From Aestuariimicrobium soli (lineage in GTDB: Bacteria; Actinomycetota; Actinomycetes; Propionibacteriales; Propionibacteriaceae): DNA of 64,000 nucleotides. The position numbers were made by a program, and so were the translations under genes. The notes under the pieces are model-generated. The model made no database searches. It was not told where the DNA came from and worked only from the letters and a program-made list of their open reading frames with translations. Shown here in pieces: positions 8,401-17,198 of the stretch. Location of the stretch: positions 124,001 through 188,000 of the forward strand of contig NZ_JBPJSQ010000003.1 in NCBI RefSeq assembly GCF_051192575.1, read 5' to 3'. Position 1 is the stretch's first letter; the number at the start of each line of letters is the position of its first letter.

Positions 8401-8469
8401 TGACAACGTTGACACTGCCACGCTGATCGCGTACGTTCACGGGTGACTCCTCATATGTCAACGTTGACA
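8401..8469 (+). promoter_or_regulatory. Promoter of the sugar ABC operon with two LacI operators
   Basis: TGACAACGTTGACA at 8401-8414 and TGTCAACGTTGACA at 8456-8469 match the operator in front of the lacI-type gene. The first ends in TTGACA (8409-8414), which pairs with TACGTT (8432-8437) at a 17-bp spacing, giving a near-consensus promoter. The second operator lies just downstream of the predicted transcription start and 11 bases before the ATG of the first permease gene. Two sites 55 bp apart would allow cooperative or looping repression. Confidence 0.8.
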
Positions 8470-8480
8470 GAAACGGTTCC

Positions 8481-9455
8481 ATGACCACCACACTCGCGAG
8501 AACTCTCGCCCCGGAAGCCGCCGAGCTGACCGCTGTGTCGGCGGTGCCGGCTCGTCCGCGCGGACGCCGCTGGCGCACCACGCTGACCGGCTACCTGTTC
8601 ATCCTGCCCGGCATCATCGGCTTCGGCCTGATGGTGCTCTACCCGGCGCTCACCTCGCTCTACCACTCCTTCACGAAGTGGAACGGGCTGACCGCGGCCA
8701 CCTGGGTCGGGTTCGACAACTTCGTCTACCTGTTCACCAAGGACCCGCTGTTCTGGCCGTCGCTGCGGGCGACCGCCTACTACGTGTTGCTGACCGTGCC
8801 GGCCTCGATGGTGGCCGGGTTGGCGCTGGCCCTGCTGATCAACCGCCGCCTGGCCGGGGTCAAGATCTTCCGCACCGTCTTCTACCTGCCGGTGGTGCTG
8901 CCCGCGGTGGCGGTGCTGACCCTGTGGAAGTACATCTACGAGCCCACCTACGGCCTCGCCAACCAGGTGCTCGAGTTCCTGCACCTGCCCACCTCGATGT
9001 GGCTGGGTGACGCCAAGGTGGCGCTGCCGGCGATCGTGATCGTCAACATCTGGGGCATCGGCGGCACCATGATCATCTTCCTCGCCGGCCTGCAGGCCGT
9101 GCCCCAGGAGCTCTACGAGGCGGCCATGATCGACGGCGCCGGCCCCATCCGCCGGTTCGTCGGGGTGACGCTGCCCATGATGGGCCCGATCCTCGTGCTG
9201 CAACTGATGCTGCAGGTCAACGGCGCCTTCCAGACATTCACCCAGGTGGCGATCCTCACCAAGGGCGGCCCGGGGGTCTCGACCAACCTGCTGATGTACA
9301 AGATCTACAACGACGGCTTCGGCGACTTCATCTCGTCGCCCCAGCTCGGCTACGCCACCGCCGAGGTGTGGGTGCTGTTCGTGATCGTGATGGTCGTCAC
9401 GGCGTTGCTCCTGAGGCTCAGCAATCGCTTCGCCTACGAGGGGGACGCGGCATGA
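8481..9455 (+). CDS. Sugar ABC transporter permease (CUT1, MalF-like)
   Basis: A 324-aa inner-membrane permease of the carbohydrate-uptake-1 family. Six membrane helices can be read, the first being GYLFILPGIIGFGLMVLYPAL after a short arginine-rich N-terminus. The EAA loop that contacts the ATPase is present near residue 213 (YEAAMIDGAGPIRRF...LP). It starts the transporter operon, 11 bases after a LacI operator, and overlaps the second permease gene by ATGA. No ATP-binding subunit is encoded nearby, so a shared MsiK-type ATPase elsewhere is expected, as is common in actinobacteria. Confidence 0.93.
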   Translation: MTTTLARTLAPEAAELTAVSAVPARPRGRRWRTTLTGYLFILPGIIGFGLMVLYPALTSLYHSFTKWNGLTAATWVGFDNFVYLFTKDPLFWPSLRATAYYVLLTVPASMVAGLALALLINRRLAGVKIFRTVFYLPVVLPAVAVLTLWKYIYEPTYGLANQVLEFLHLPTSMWLGDAKVALPAIVIVNIWGIGGTMIIFLAGLQAVPQELYEAAMIDGAGPIRRFVGVTLPMMGPILVLQLMLQVNGAFQTFTQVAILTKGGPGVSTNLLMYKIYNDGFGDFISSPQLGYATAEVWVLFVIVMVVTALLLRLSNRFAYEGDAA

Positions 9456-10354
9456 GTGCGGCCACCCAACCTCTCGTCGCGGACCAGCACGGGCGGCGGC
9501 CTCGTCCGCTGGCTGCCCGCGTTCCCCTGGGGGTGTCGCGACTCGCCTGGTACGCCCTGTGCTGCCTGCTCGGCGCCACCATGTTGCTGCCGCTGGTGTG
9601 GATGCTGTCGATCTCGCTGAAGAGCGACGCCAACATCCAGGCGCTGCCGCCCACGTTCTTCCCCTCGGAGTTCCAGTGGAGCAATTACGTCACCGGCCCC
9701 ACCCAGATCCACTTCGGACGCCTGCTCGGCAACACCATGATCATCACGGTGCTGTCGACCATCGGTTCGGTGATCAGCTCGATGCTGGTCGCCTACGGTC
9801 TGGCCCGCATCGAGTTCCCCGGACGACGGCTCTGGTTCGGCCTGATCGCGTTCAGCGTCTTCGTCCCCGGAGTGATCGGGCTGATCCCGCTGCAGCGGCT
9901 CTACATCCAGCTCGGGCTGCTCGACACCTACGTGCCGCTGATCCTGCCCGCCTTCCTGGCCAGCCCGATCTTCGTCTACCTCGCCCGGCAGTACAACCTG
10001 TCGATCCCGAAGTACCTCGACGAGTCGGCCATGCTCGACGGCGCCGGCCACTGGCACATCTTCACGCGCATCATGCTGCCGCTCACCCGGCCGGCCTGGA
10101 TCACGATCGCGATCATGGCCTTCCAGTTCTCGTGGAACGACTACCTGACCCCGCTGATCTACCTGCAGTCGAGCGAGAAGTACACCCTCGCCATCGGCAT
10201 GGCCTCGTTCATCGGCGACCACGCTGGCGACTCCGCCTACAACTACTACATGGCGACCAACATGCTCTACATGCTGCCGCCCCTGGCCCTGTTCTTCCTT
10301 GCCCAGCGGTACTTCATGGAGGGGCTCGGCTCCCTCGGCACCACCGGCAAGTGA
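9452..10354 (+). CDS. Sugar ABC transporter permease (CUT1, MalG-like)
   Basis: A 300-aa partner permease. Helices include WYALCCLLGATMLLPLVWML near the N-terminus, and the EAA-type loop reads ESAMLDGAGHWHIFTRIMLP, followed by the usual FQFSWNDYLTPLIYL. ATG 9452 overlaps the stop of the upstream permease, so translation is coupled. With the 8481 protein it would form the transmembrane channel, receiving sugar from the binding protein encoded next. Confidence 0.93.
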   Translation: MSAATQPLVADQHGRRPRPLAARVPLGVSRLAWYALCCLLGATMLLPLVWMLSISLKSDANIQALPPTFFPSEFQWSNYVTGPTQIHFGRLLGNTMIITVLSTIGSVISSMLVAYGLARIEFPGRRLWFGLIAFSVFVPGVIGLIPLQRLYIQLGLLDTYVPLILPAFLASPIFVYLARQYNLSIPKYLDESAMLDGAGHWHIFTRIMLPLTRPAWITIAIMAFQFSWNDYLTPLIYLQSSEKYTLAIGMASFIGDHAGDSAYNYYMATNMLYMLPPLALFFLAQRYFMEGLGSLGTTGK

Positions 10355-10360
10355 CCGTCC

Positions 10361-10390
10361 CACCCCCAGCCAGTCCACCCCCAGCCAGTC
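10361..10390 (+). repeat. 15-bp tandem repeat, two copies
   Basis: CACCCCCAGCCAGTC is repeated head to tail at 10361-10375 and 10376-10390, in the 77-base gap between the second permease and the binding-protein gene. It may be an intercistronic spacer or partly structured region. No role is evident. Confidence 0.8.
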
Positions 10391-10431
10391 AACCCTCACC
10401 CGACCCAGCCCTCACCGAAGAGAGACCTGTC

Positions 10432-11748
10432 ATGATTCGACGCCGCTCACTGCTCAGCCTCGCCGCCGCCACCGCCGCCGGTGGACTCACCCTCGCGGGG
10501 TGTGGGTCCGACTCGGGGACGGGATCCTCGTCCGACCAGGTCACCTACATGACGTGGGAGTCCAACGACACCAACGCGGCCATGGATGCGACCTTCAAGA
10601 CCTTCACCGAGCAGAGCTCGATCACGATGGTGCGCCAGGAGTCGCCCAACACCGATTACGCGCAGAAGCTGGCCTCGCTGCTGCTGTCGAAGAAGGCGCC
10701 CGACTTCTTCTGGTGCTCGACCACCCAGGCGCAGAACCTCGCCGCCCAGGGGCTGGTCTTCGATTGGACGAGCCACCTCAAGGACTCCGGCAAGGGTCTC
10801 AACCAGGCCGACTTCGCCCCCGGATCGCTCGAGCTGTACACCGCGCCCGACGGCACGATCATCGGCATCCCGACCCTGGCCAACACCTACGGCGTCTTCT
10901 ACAACAAGGACATGTTCAAGGCCGCCGGGCTGGCCGAACCCACCCCCGAGTGGACCTACGACGAGATGCTGGCCGATGCCAAGGCGCTCACCGGTTTCAC
11001 AGGGACGAAGGGCCCCGGCCTGGTGACCGCCTGGTCGCTGCTGGCCAGCCCCCAAGGGCTGTCGGCCTACTCGGTGGCCAACGGCGGCGCGCCGTTCCTG
11101 GACAAGGACCTGGGCGCCACCAAGGTGACCGCCAGCCCGCAACTGGTCGAGGGGGCGCAGAAGCTGGCGGACGCCGTCAAGGCCGGGCACCTGACCGCGC
11201 CCGACTTCGACGCCACCAACTCGGTGGCCGTCTTCTCCAACGGCGGCAACGGCATGCTGTTCGGCGGCCAGTGGCTCGCCCAGACCATCAAGCCCACGGG
11301 GGCGGGCTTCGAGTGGGGCTACGCGCCCTGGCCGCGCGGTTCGGCCTCGGCGGTGCAGCCCATCGAGGCCAACGGCGTCTGCTCGCCGGCGACGCTGAAG
11401 AACCCCGACGCCACCTATCAGGCGATCGCCTACATGCTGTCGAAGGGCTTCAACGAGGTGATGGCCAAGATCCCCGTCGCCCCGATCGCCTACACCCCCG
11501 GCTCGACCGGCTACTTCGACAACCTCGAGAAGCAGGGCGGCGCGCTCGCCGCGATCGGCGCGACCGCCAAGTACGAGTTGGGCGCCGAGCAGAAGTTCGG
11601 CACCCAGATGCTCGACCCGTGGGCCACCAAGGCGGGCGACATCATCACCGCCAAGTGGACTCCGGCGTTGGGCGGCAAGACCGACCTGCAGGCGGGGATC
11701 ACGGCCACGGTGACCGGCATTCAGGGCCTGATCGACTCCGAGAAGTGA
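10432..11748 (+). CDS. Sugar ABC transporter substrate-binding lipoprotein
   Basis: A 438-aa extracellular solute-binding protein (family 1). The N-terminus MIRRRSLLSLAAATAAGGL with lipobox LAGC predicts a lipoprotein with Cys24 as the lipidated residue. The double arginine also allows Tat export. Cluster-1 features follow: VTYMTWESND, SLLLSKKAPDFFWCST, GIPTLANTYGVFYNKDMFKAAGL. It delivers the sugar to the two permeases encoded just upstream and probably uses the same operator-controlled promoter. The ligand is not deducible, but the GH130, GH78 and esterase genes nearby suggest a decorated oligosaccharide. Confidence 0.93.
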   Translation: MIRRRSLLSLAAATAAGGLTLAGCGSDSGTGSSSDQVTYMTWESNDTNAAMDATFKTFTEQSSITMVRQESPNTDYAQKLASLLLSKKAPDFFWCSTTQAQNLAAQGLVFDWTSHLKDSGKGLNQADFAPGSLELYTAPDGTIIGIPTLANTYGVFYNKDMFKAAGLAEPTPEWTYDEMLADAKALTGFTGTKGPGLVTAWSLLASPQGLSAYSVANGGAPFLDKDLGATKVTASPQLVEGAQKLADAVKAGHLTAPDFDATNSVAVFSNGGNGMLFGGQWLAQTIKPTGAGFEWGYAPWPRGSASAVQPIEANGVCSPATLKNPDATYQAIAYMLSKGFNEVMAKIPVAPIAYTPGSTGYFDNLEKQGGALAAIGATAKYELGAEQKFGTQMLDPWATKAGDIITAKWTPALGGKTDLQAGITATVTGIQGLIDSEK

Positions 11749-11755
11749 GGATCGC

Positions 11756-12745
11756 GTGACCCACCCGACCCCGCCTGCAACCCCGCCCGTTTCGCCGCCC
11801 CCGATCGACTACCCGTTCGGGCCCTTCGTCCCCTCAACGGCCAATCCTGTGCTGCGGCCCGGGACGGCGCGGTGGGAGTCGGCCTGCGTCTACAACCCGG
11901 CCGCGATCGTCCACGACGACCGCGTCGTGCTGCTCTACCGGGCCCACGCCGACGACATCGTGTCGTCGATCGGGCTGGCCTGGTCTGACGACGGCCTGCA
12001 CTTCGAGCGCGAGGCCGAGCCCGTGCTGTGGCCCGAGCACGACTACGAGAAATACGGCTGCGAGGACCCACGGGTCGTCCGCGTCGACGACACCTTCTTC
12101 CTGACCTACACCGGCTGGGACCGGTCGGCGGCCCGGCTGTGCCTGGCGACGTCGACCGACCTCAGGAACTGGACGAAACACGGGCCGATGCTGCCCGGGT
12201 TGAACACGTTCGCCGGGCTGCGCACGACCCCCGAGGCCGAGTGGAGCAAGGGCGGGGTGATCCTCGAGACCCCCGTCGACGGCCGATACCTGATGTGGGT
12301 CGGCGAGGGCAACGTGTACGTGGCGGAGTCGTCCGACCTGGTCACGTGGCGATTGCTGTCGGACGAACCGGTGCTTCGTCCGAGCCCCGGCACGTTCATG
12401 GGCGACCTGGTCGAGACCGGGCCGCAACCGGTGCTCACGCGCACCGGGCACGTGCTGCTGATGCACAACAGCGCCATCGAACTGCCCGAAGGAGGCGTGT
12501 ACTACGCCTGCGGACAGGTGCTGATCGACCCCGCCGAACCGACGGTTCCGGTGGCGGCGCTGCTGCAGCCCTGGCTCGAACCGACCACGGACGAGGACCG
12601 CCACGGCCTCGTCGACAACGTGACCTTCGTGGAGGGACTCGTGTTCCACCGCCGCACGTGGTTCGCCTACTACGGTCAGAGTGACACCACCGTGGGTGTC
12701 GCGACGTTCACGCCCCACCCCGATGCAGGACAGAGGACCGCATGA
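11756..12745 (+). CDS. GH130-family beta-mannoside phosphorylase or hydrolase
   Basis: A 329-aa five-bladed beta-propeller enzyme of glycoside hydrolase family 130, which phosphorolyses or hydrolyses beta-mannosides. Typical motifs are YNPAAIVHDDRVVLLYRAH near residue 45, YEKYGCEDPRVV near 100 (the Asp serving as catalytic acid in the family) and EWSKGGVI near 160. No signal peptide is seen, so it acts in the cytoplasm on imported oligosaccharide. It starts at GTG 7 bases after the binding-protein stop, and its end overlaps the next gene by ATGA, so it belongs to the LacI-controlled operon. Phosphorylase versus hydrolase cannot be decided by eye. Confidence 0.88.
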   Translation: MTHPTPPATPPVSPPPIDYPFGPFVPSTANPVLRPGTARWESACVYNPAAIVHDDRVVLLYRAHADDIVSSIGLAWSDDGLHFEREAEPVLWPEHDYEKYGCEDPRVVRVDDTFFLTYTGWDRSAARLCLATSTDLRNWTKHGPMLPGLNTFAGLRTTPEAEWSKGGVILETPVDGRYLMWVGEGNVYVAESSDLVTWRLLSDEPVLRPSPGTFMGDLVETGPQPVLTRTGHVLLMHNSAIELPEGGVYYACGQVLIDPAEPTVPVAALLQPWLEPTTDEDRHGLVDNVTFVEGLVFHRRTWFAYYGQSDTTVGVATFTPHPDAGQRTA

Positions 12746-13371
12746 CCCTTCACCTTCCCGACGGCGCCACCGTGATGTTCACCGGCGACTCGATCACCGA
12801 CTGCCAGCGCGGCGTCACCGAGCACGGCCTCGGCTGGGGCTACCCGCGCCTGGTCGCCGGCGGTCACGGCGCCAAGCGCCCCACCTCGGGCATCACCTGG
12901 CTCAACACCGGCATCTCGGGCAACCGGGTCAGTGACCTGCTGGTCAGGTGGGACGAGGAGGTGCTCGCCCCCAAGCCCGACGTGCTGTCGGTGCTGGTCG
13001 GCATCAACGACTGCGGTCGGCGGTTCAGCGGCACGGGGGAGGAGGTCTCCGAGGCCGACTACCGCGCCGGCTACCACGACCTGCTGGAGCGTGCGCTCGC
13101 GGCCGGGGTCGGGTCGTTGGTGCTGATCGAGCCCTTCCTGCTGCCAATTGACGGCAGCGGCCAGCGCCAGTGGCGGGAGGATCTCGACCCGAAGATCCAG
13201 GTCGTGCGCGACCTGGCCAAGGAGTTCGGGGCGCACCTGCTCGCCGCCGACGGCATGTACGCCCAACTGTCGGCGACCACGGGGCCGGAGCCCTGGGCGG
13301 CCGACGGCGTGCACCCGACGGCCGCGGGTCACTGGGCGCTGGCCCAGGCGTGGCTGGGGCTGGTGTCCTGA
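12742..13371 (+). CDS. SGNH/GDSL-family esterase
   Basis: A 209-aa SGNH hydrolase. The four blocks are present: block I FTGDSIT with the nucleophilic Ser near residue 17, block II NTGISGN (Gly), block III VGINDC (Asn), and block V DGVHPT with Asp and His near 190. There is no signal peptide, so it probably de-esterifies imported sugar, for example removing acetyl groups before GH130 and GH78 act. Its start overlaps the GH130 stop, and it is the last gene of the operon, facing the convergent rhamnosidase gene. Confidence 0.9.
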   Translation: MTLHLPDGATVMFTGDSITDCQRGVTEHGLGWGYPRLVAGGHGAKRPTSGITWLNTGISGNRVSDLLVRWDEEVLAPKPDVLSVLVGINDCGRRFSGTGEEVSEADYRAGYHDLLERALAAGVGSLVLIEPFLLPIDGSGQRQWREDLDPKIQVVRDLAKEFGAHLLAADGMYAQLSATTGPEPWAADGVHPTAAGHWALAQAWLGLVS

Positions 13372-13383
13372 CAACGATCGCCC

Positions 13384-13442
13384 GAACGACCGAGCACCTC
13401 TCGACGGTCAGCTCTGGAGCTGGATGAGGTGCTCGGTCGTTC
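13384..13442. terminator. Bidirectional stem-loop between convergent SGNH and GH78 genes
   Basis: GAACGACCGAGCACCT at 13384-13399 is perfectly complementary to 13427-13442, giving a 16-bp stem with a 27-base loop. It begins 13 bases after the SGNH stop and includes the last codons of the convergent GH78 gene. There is no T-tract, as is usual for actinobacterial terminators. Position suggests it stops transcription from both sides. Confidence 0.65.
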
Positions 13443-16028
13443 TGCCTGTCCGGCGCTGGGTGTGCCGGGCTCCTTCGGGGACGACGACGCTCACCCCGGT
13501 GCGGGCCAGGACTCGTCCGCTGATGGTCGCGCCGCGGCGTTCCCACTCGGCGCTCACCTCGCCGGCAAGCGTCGTCAGCGCCGACGCGCAGCCGAAGCCT
13601 TTCTCGGCCGGCAGGTGCGGGTCGACGCGGACGGCGTCCCACCCGGGCGCATGGGGGCTGAGGCCGGCGACGTCGGCGTGCAGCCAGCCCACGATCGAGC
13701 CGAACATGGCGTGGTTGTGGGAACGCCCGTCGAGCTCCCAGTTCTCGTACAGCGTGGTGGCGCCGTTGGCCAGCCACCAACCCCAACTGGGGTAGTCGCG
13801 CTGGCGGGCCACCGCGAACGCCAGGTCGCAGCGGCCCAGCCGCACCAGTGTGGGCAGCAGGAACCTGGTGCCCACGATGCCGGTGTCGAGGTGGCGGTCG
13901 CGGGCCTCCAGTTCCCGCACCAGCCGGGCGGCGGCGAGATCGCGGCGCTCGGGCAGGGCCAGGCCGAACGCCAGGGGCAGCACGGTGGAGGTCTCGCGGT
14001 AGCCCTCGCCGCCTGCCTCGCCACTGGCCTCGCCCTCGCCTGACGCCGACCAGTGGTCACCGCGCCAGAACTCGGCGTCGAAGCGCCGGGCGAGGGCTGC
14101 GGCGCGGGCCTCATGATGGGCGGCGGCCGCAGGCTCGTCCATGATGCGCAGGGCGCGGGCGAACTGTCGCAGGAAGCGGTGGTGGTAGGCGGTCGACAGC
14201 AGTGCCGGTGACTCGGGCGGGGCGATGTGGCCGGGAGCGTTCCAGTCGCCCAGGCCGGTGTCGATGATGCCGGTGGGGAAGCGGCGTTCGAGGAAGTCCA
14301 GGTAGCGGCGTTGCGCGGGCAGGGCGCGGCGCAGGGTGGCGACGTCGGCGTAGTGGCGCAGCAGGGTGGCGGGGATCTCGAACAGGGCGGCGTCCCAGGC
14401 TGGTGAGGGCACGTCGAAGATCCAGTTGCCGGGCGGTGTCGGGGCGATGCCCGGCAGCGAACCGTCGGACGTTTGGGTGGGCAGCAGGCTGGCGGTGAAC
14501 CAGTCGCCGAGCGCGGTGGCATCCAGAACGTGGAGGCGTGGCTCTTGGCGAGCAGTTGCGCGTCGCCGGTGTAGCCCTGCTTCTCGTAGAGGGGGGTGTC
14601 GATGGGGATGCCCTGCAGGCAGTTCTCGAAGGTGAGCAGCGCGGTGTCATGGATCGCGGTGAGCAGCGGGTCGGTGCAGGTGAACGTGCTGACCCGTTCC
14701 GGCGCGGACGAGACCCGCTCCACGGTGAGCTCGACCGGATCACTGGTGCCGACGACCTCGACGTGTCGGAAGCCCGCCCACGCGAGGTCGAGGGCGACGG
14801 GTTCCCCGGGACGAAGGCCGGTCAGGTGGCTGCTCTGGAGGTCGCCGGGGATGGCTCCGTCGGCGGCGAGCACGCGGCCGTCGGGGTCGAGGTGTTCGCC
14901 CAGAGTGACGGTGAGCGGGGGGATGGGGGCGGCCGGGAGTGTGGGGGTGGTGCCGGGCACGGTGAGGGTGAGGATGCCAGCGATGTTGGCGGCCAGGTCG
15001 AAGCGCTGCCGGTCGCTGGCGGTGAACTGGTGGGCCACGATCGGGATGCGTCCACGTCGGGTGCTGGGGGGCTGGCGGACGGCGGTGAGCCGTCCTCGCG
15101 GGGCGGGCACGGGTTTCGCGGCCGGCGCGGGCGGGGCGGGGTGGGGCGGGTGAGTGAAGGTGGAGGTGAGGTCGATGACGTGACCGGTGTAGAGGGAGTC
15201 GTCGAGCACGGCGGTGCGGGTGAGGGTCCAGTCGGGGCCGGTGACGAGCAGGGGGCGGGACGGGTCGGCGAGGTCGACGAGCACGAGGCGGAGCTTGGGT
15301 TCGTCGCGCCAGGGTGCCCGGTGCCAGCCGAAGGTGGTGGGGGTGGTCATCGCGTAGAAGCCTCGGCCCAGGCGGGCCGTGATCGTGGTGATTCCCGGGC
15401 TGACCAGCGGTGACACGTCAAAAGTTCGGGCCAGTACGACCTGGTCGTAGGCAGACGGAGGAGGGTCGAAGCGCCCGTCGCCGACGCGTTCGCCGTTGAT
15501 CCACAGCTCGAGGCTGCCCAGACCGCAGGCGTGCAGGCGGAGGGGGCCATGGTCGGCTGGGGTCTCGAAGGTGGCCGTCAGCAGCGGGGCGGCGCCGGTG
15601 GTGGGGGAGTCGGTGGCGAGGTCGGGCGCGTGCTCGGTACCGATCCAGGAACTGGTGCCCCAGTCTGGTTCATCCAGGGGACCGGTCTCGAAGCTCGCCC
15701 ACTGGCTCCAGGTCGAGGTCCTGCTGCCGGTCGATCGCACCCGCCACTGCACACGGGTCCAGGCCGTCAGGGCGAGCGGGTACTCGAGTCGAGGGGCGCC
15801 GTGGAGCGTGAAGGTGCGGGATGCGAGCGTGCGGGGTTCACCACCGCCTGGCTGGACGGCAACGGCGATCTCGACCTCGAAGGCCCGCTCGTCGGTGTCG
15901 GGTTGCCAGCTGAGCAGCGGCGCGCGGTCGAGCCCGATCGGGTCGACGCGGTAGTCGGTGAGCAGTCCCGTGGGCATCGAGCTGCTGCTCTCTGGGATCG
16001 AGGAGGAAGGCGTGACGGGGGAGGGCAT
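13408..16028 (-). pseudogene. GH78 alpha-L-rhamnosidase, single-base frameshift
   Basis: The gene encodes an alpha-L-rhamnosidase-type protein of 873 aa if one base is restored. Read from ATG 16028 (AGGA upstream), frame one covers the N-terminal domains (LLTDYRVDPIGLDRAPLLSWQ, LELWINGERVGDGRFDPPPSAYD) up to the family motif EKQGYTGDAQLLAKSHASTFW. The frame then changes at 14521-14525, where TGGAT should be TGGGAT, and the catalytic (alpha/alpha)6 barrel continues in another frame (ALGDWFTASLLP, GLGDWNAPGHIAPPES, YPSWGWWLANGATTLYENW). A LacI operator lies at 16071-16084. One deletion in a short G run could be a sequencing error, a recent mutation or phase variation. If real, the protein would be truncated before the barrel. 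Confidence 0.85.
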
Positions 16029-16070
16029 GGGAGTCCTGGGTCTGCAATGTGGCTGCGGCTTCGCGAGCGA

Positions 16071-16084
16071 TGACAACGTTGACA
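16071..16084. promoter_or_regulatory. LacI-family operator 4, in front of GH78
   Basis: TGACAACGTTGACA is identical to the site at 8401 and lies 43 bases upstream of the GH78 start. On the minus strand it contains TTGTCA, a possible -35. It puts the rhamnosidase gene under the same repressor as the transporter operon although it is transcribed from the other end of the locus. Confidence 0.8.
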
Positions 16085-16158
16085 TTAGCGGTGGTGGGGC
16101 CCGGCGCGTGCCGTCAGCCCCAACGCGTGCCATGACATCCCCCTGCGCTCGTCCCCGC

Positions 16159-16233
16159 GTCCAGAAATGGCCTCCCGACGCCGTTCTGGCTCGATTCGAG
16201 GCGAGTTGTCCACAGCCGCGGCCACGGTTGGAC
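16159..16233 (-). repeat. 75-bp palindromic element, copy 3
   Basis: The core runs GTCCAGAAATGGCC to CGGCCACGGTTGGAC, again exactly 75 bp. The central GATTCG (reverse complement CGAATC) gives the minus orientation. The right arm is more diverged than in other copies. The first TTGTCCACAG of the DUF559 promoter module (16206) lies inside this element, so the two systems overlap here. It sits between the divergent GH78 and DUF559 genes. Confidence 0.75.
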
Positions 16234-16295
16234 CGTTGTCCACAGGCCATCAAGGAATCTGGGACGAATCGAGGCCCGGCGACCACAACTCAGGT
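16206..16295 (+). promoter_or_regulatory. Two-box promoter module A (in front of DUF559 gene)
   Basis: TTGTCCACAG at 16206 and 16236 (30 bp apart), TGGGACGAATCG at 16260 and GACCACAACT at 16281, with the GTG start of the DUF559 gene 15 bases further at 16296. The same order and spacing recur at 53955 and 57919. GGGACG and CACAAC are 17 bases apart and may be the -35 and -10, which would make the mRNA leaderless or nearly so. TTGTCCACA is the usual high-GC DnaA box. Confidence 0.7.
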
Positions 16296-17198
16296 GTGAC
16301 CTCTCGAACCGAACTCGACCACCTGTTCGCCACCCAGGTCGTGGTGGCCTCCCGCGAATGCCTGCCCCGGCAGCGCCGCATGCTCTCGCGCCTGCTGGCC
16401 GAGGGCGCCATCAGTCGGGTTCTCCCTGGCATCTATGCCCCGACCGGGGTGGCCGCCGACCTCCACGTGCGGTGTGCGGCCGTCCAGAAGTGGGATCCCG
16501 ACGCGGTGATCTCGGGGCTGGCCGCCGCCAAGCTGTCGTTCTGGCCCGAGGCGCGGCCGCGGCAGATCGAGGTGAAGAGCCAACGCAAGCGCCGCGGCCC
16601 CGCCTGGATCAGGGTCTCGCGTGCGAGCGTCCCCGACGAACACGTCATGGTCAGGGAGGGCCTGCGCCTCACCCGAGCAGCCTGGACCGCGGTCGAGCGT
16701 GCCGCCCACGACAACGGTGACGCCATCGACAACGCCCTGCGCCAGCGCGTGGTCAAGCTGCCCGACCTGCGGCAGGCATGGTCCGACCACTGCCGACGCC
16801 GCGGGAATCCGGTCCGCCGGTCGGTGATCCGCGACTCCCGTGACGAGCCGTGGTCGCAGGGCGAGCGGCGCCTGCATCGGGAGCTCCGATCGTCCGGGGT
16901 GAAGGGGTGGGTGGCGAACCACTGGGTGCAGCTGAGCAACGGGCGGGCGGCGCTCGACATCGCGTTCCCAGCGCTGGGGCTGTATCTCGAGTTCGACGGG
17001 TTCGGCACGCATGGCGACCGGCGTGCGTTCGAGGCCGACCGCGATCGTCAGAATCGCATCTACGTGGAGTTGGGTTGGACCTGTCTGCGGATCACCTGGG
17101 CGATGCTCGAGGACCCTGCCATGGTGATCGGGCTGATCAGGCGTGCCATTCGCCGGGCGCGCGTCACCGCGAGGCGTGCGAGGCGCCGCCACCCTTGA
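16296..17198 (+). CDS. DUF559 (Vsr-like) nuclease-domain protein with AbiEi-like N-terminus
   Basis: A 300-aa protein of a type common and numerous in actinobacteria. The N-terminal half resembles the AbiEi antitoxin fold (LSRLLAEGAISRVLPGIYAP, then RLTRAAWTAVERAA). The C-terminal 110 residues resemble DUF559/Vsr endonucleases: ALDIAFPALGLYLEFDGFGTH, then EADRDRQNRIYVELGWTCLRITW, with Asp and Glu placed like a PD-(D/E)xK-type centre. GTG 16296 was chosen because it lies directly after the promoter module and matches the ssd arrangement. There is no toxin partner next to it. Its shared promoter module with the tad pilus genes suggests a linked role, possibly in DNA uptake or processing. This is inference only. 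Confidence 0.8.
   Translation: MTSRTELDHLFATQVVVASRECLPRQRRMLSRLLAEGAISRVLPGIYAPTGVAADLHVRCAAVQKWDPDAVISGLAAAKLSFWPEARPRQIEVKSQRKRRGPAWIRVSRASVPDEHVMVREGLRLTRAAWTAVERAAHDNGDAIDNALRQRVVKLPDLRQAWSDHCRRRGNPVRRSVIRDSRDEPWSQGERRLHRELRSSGVKGWVANHWVQLSNGRAALDIAFPALGLYLEFDGFGTHGDRRAFEADRDRQNRIYVELGWTCLRITWAMLEDPAMVIGLIRRAIRRARVTARRARRRHP

Noticed and set aside
16296..17198. AbiEi/AbiEii toxin-antitoxin system
   Set aside because: No nucleotidyltransferase toxin gene is adjacent, and the C-terminal half is a DUF559 domain.
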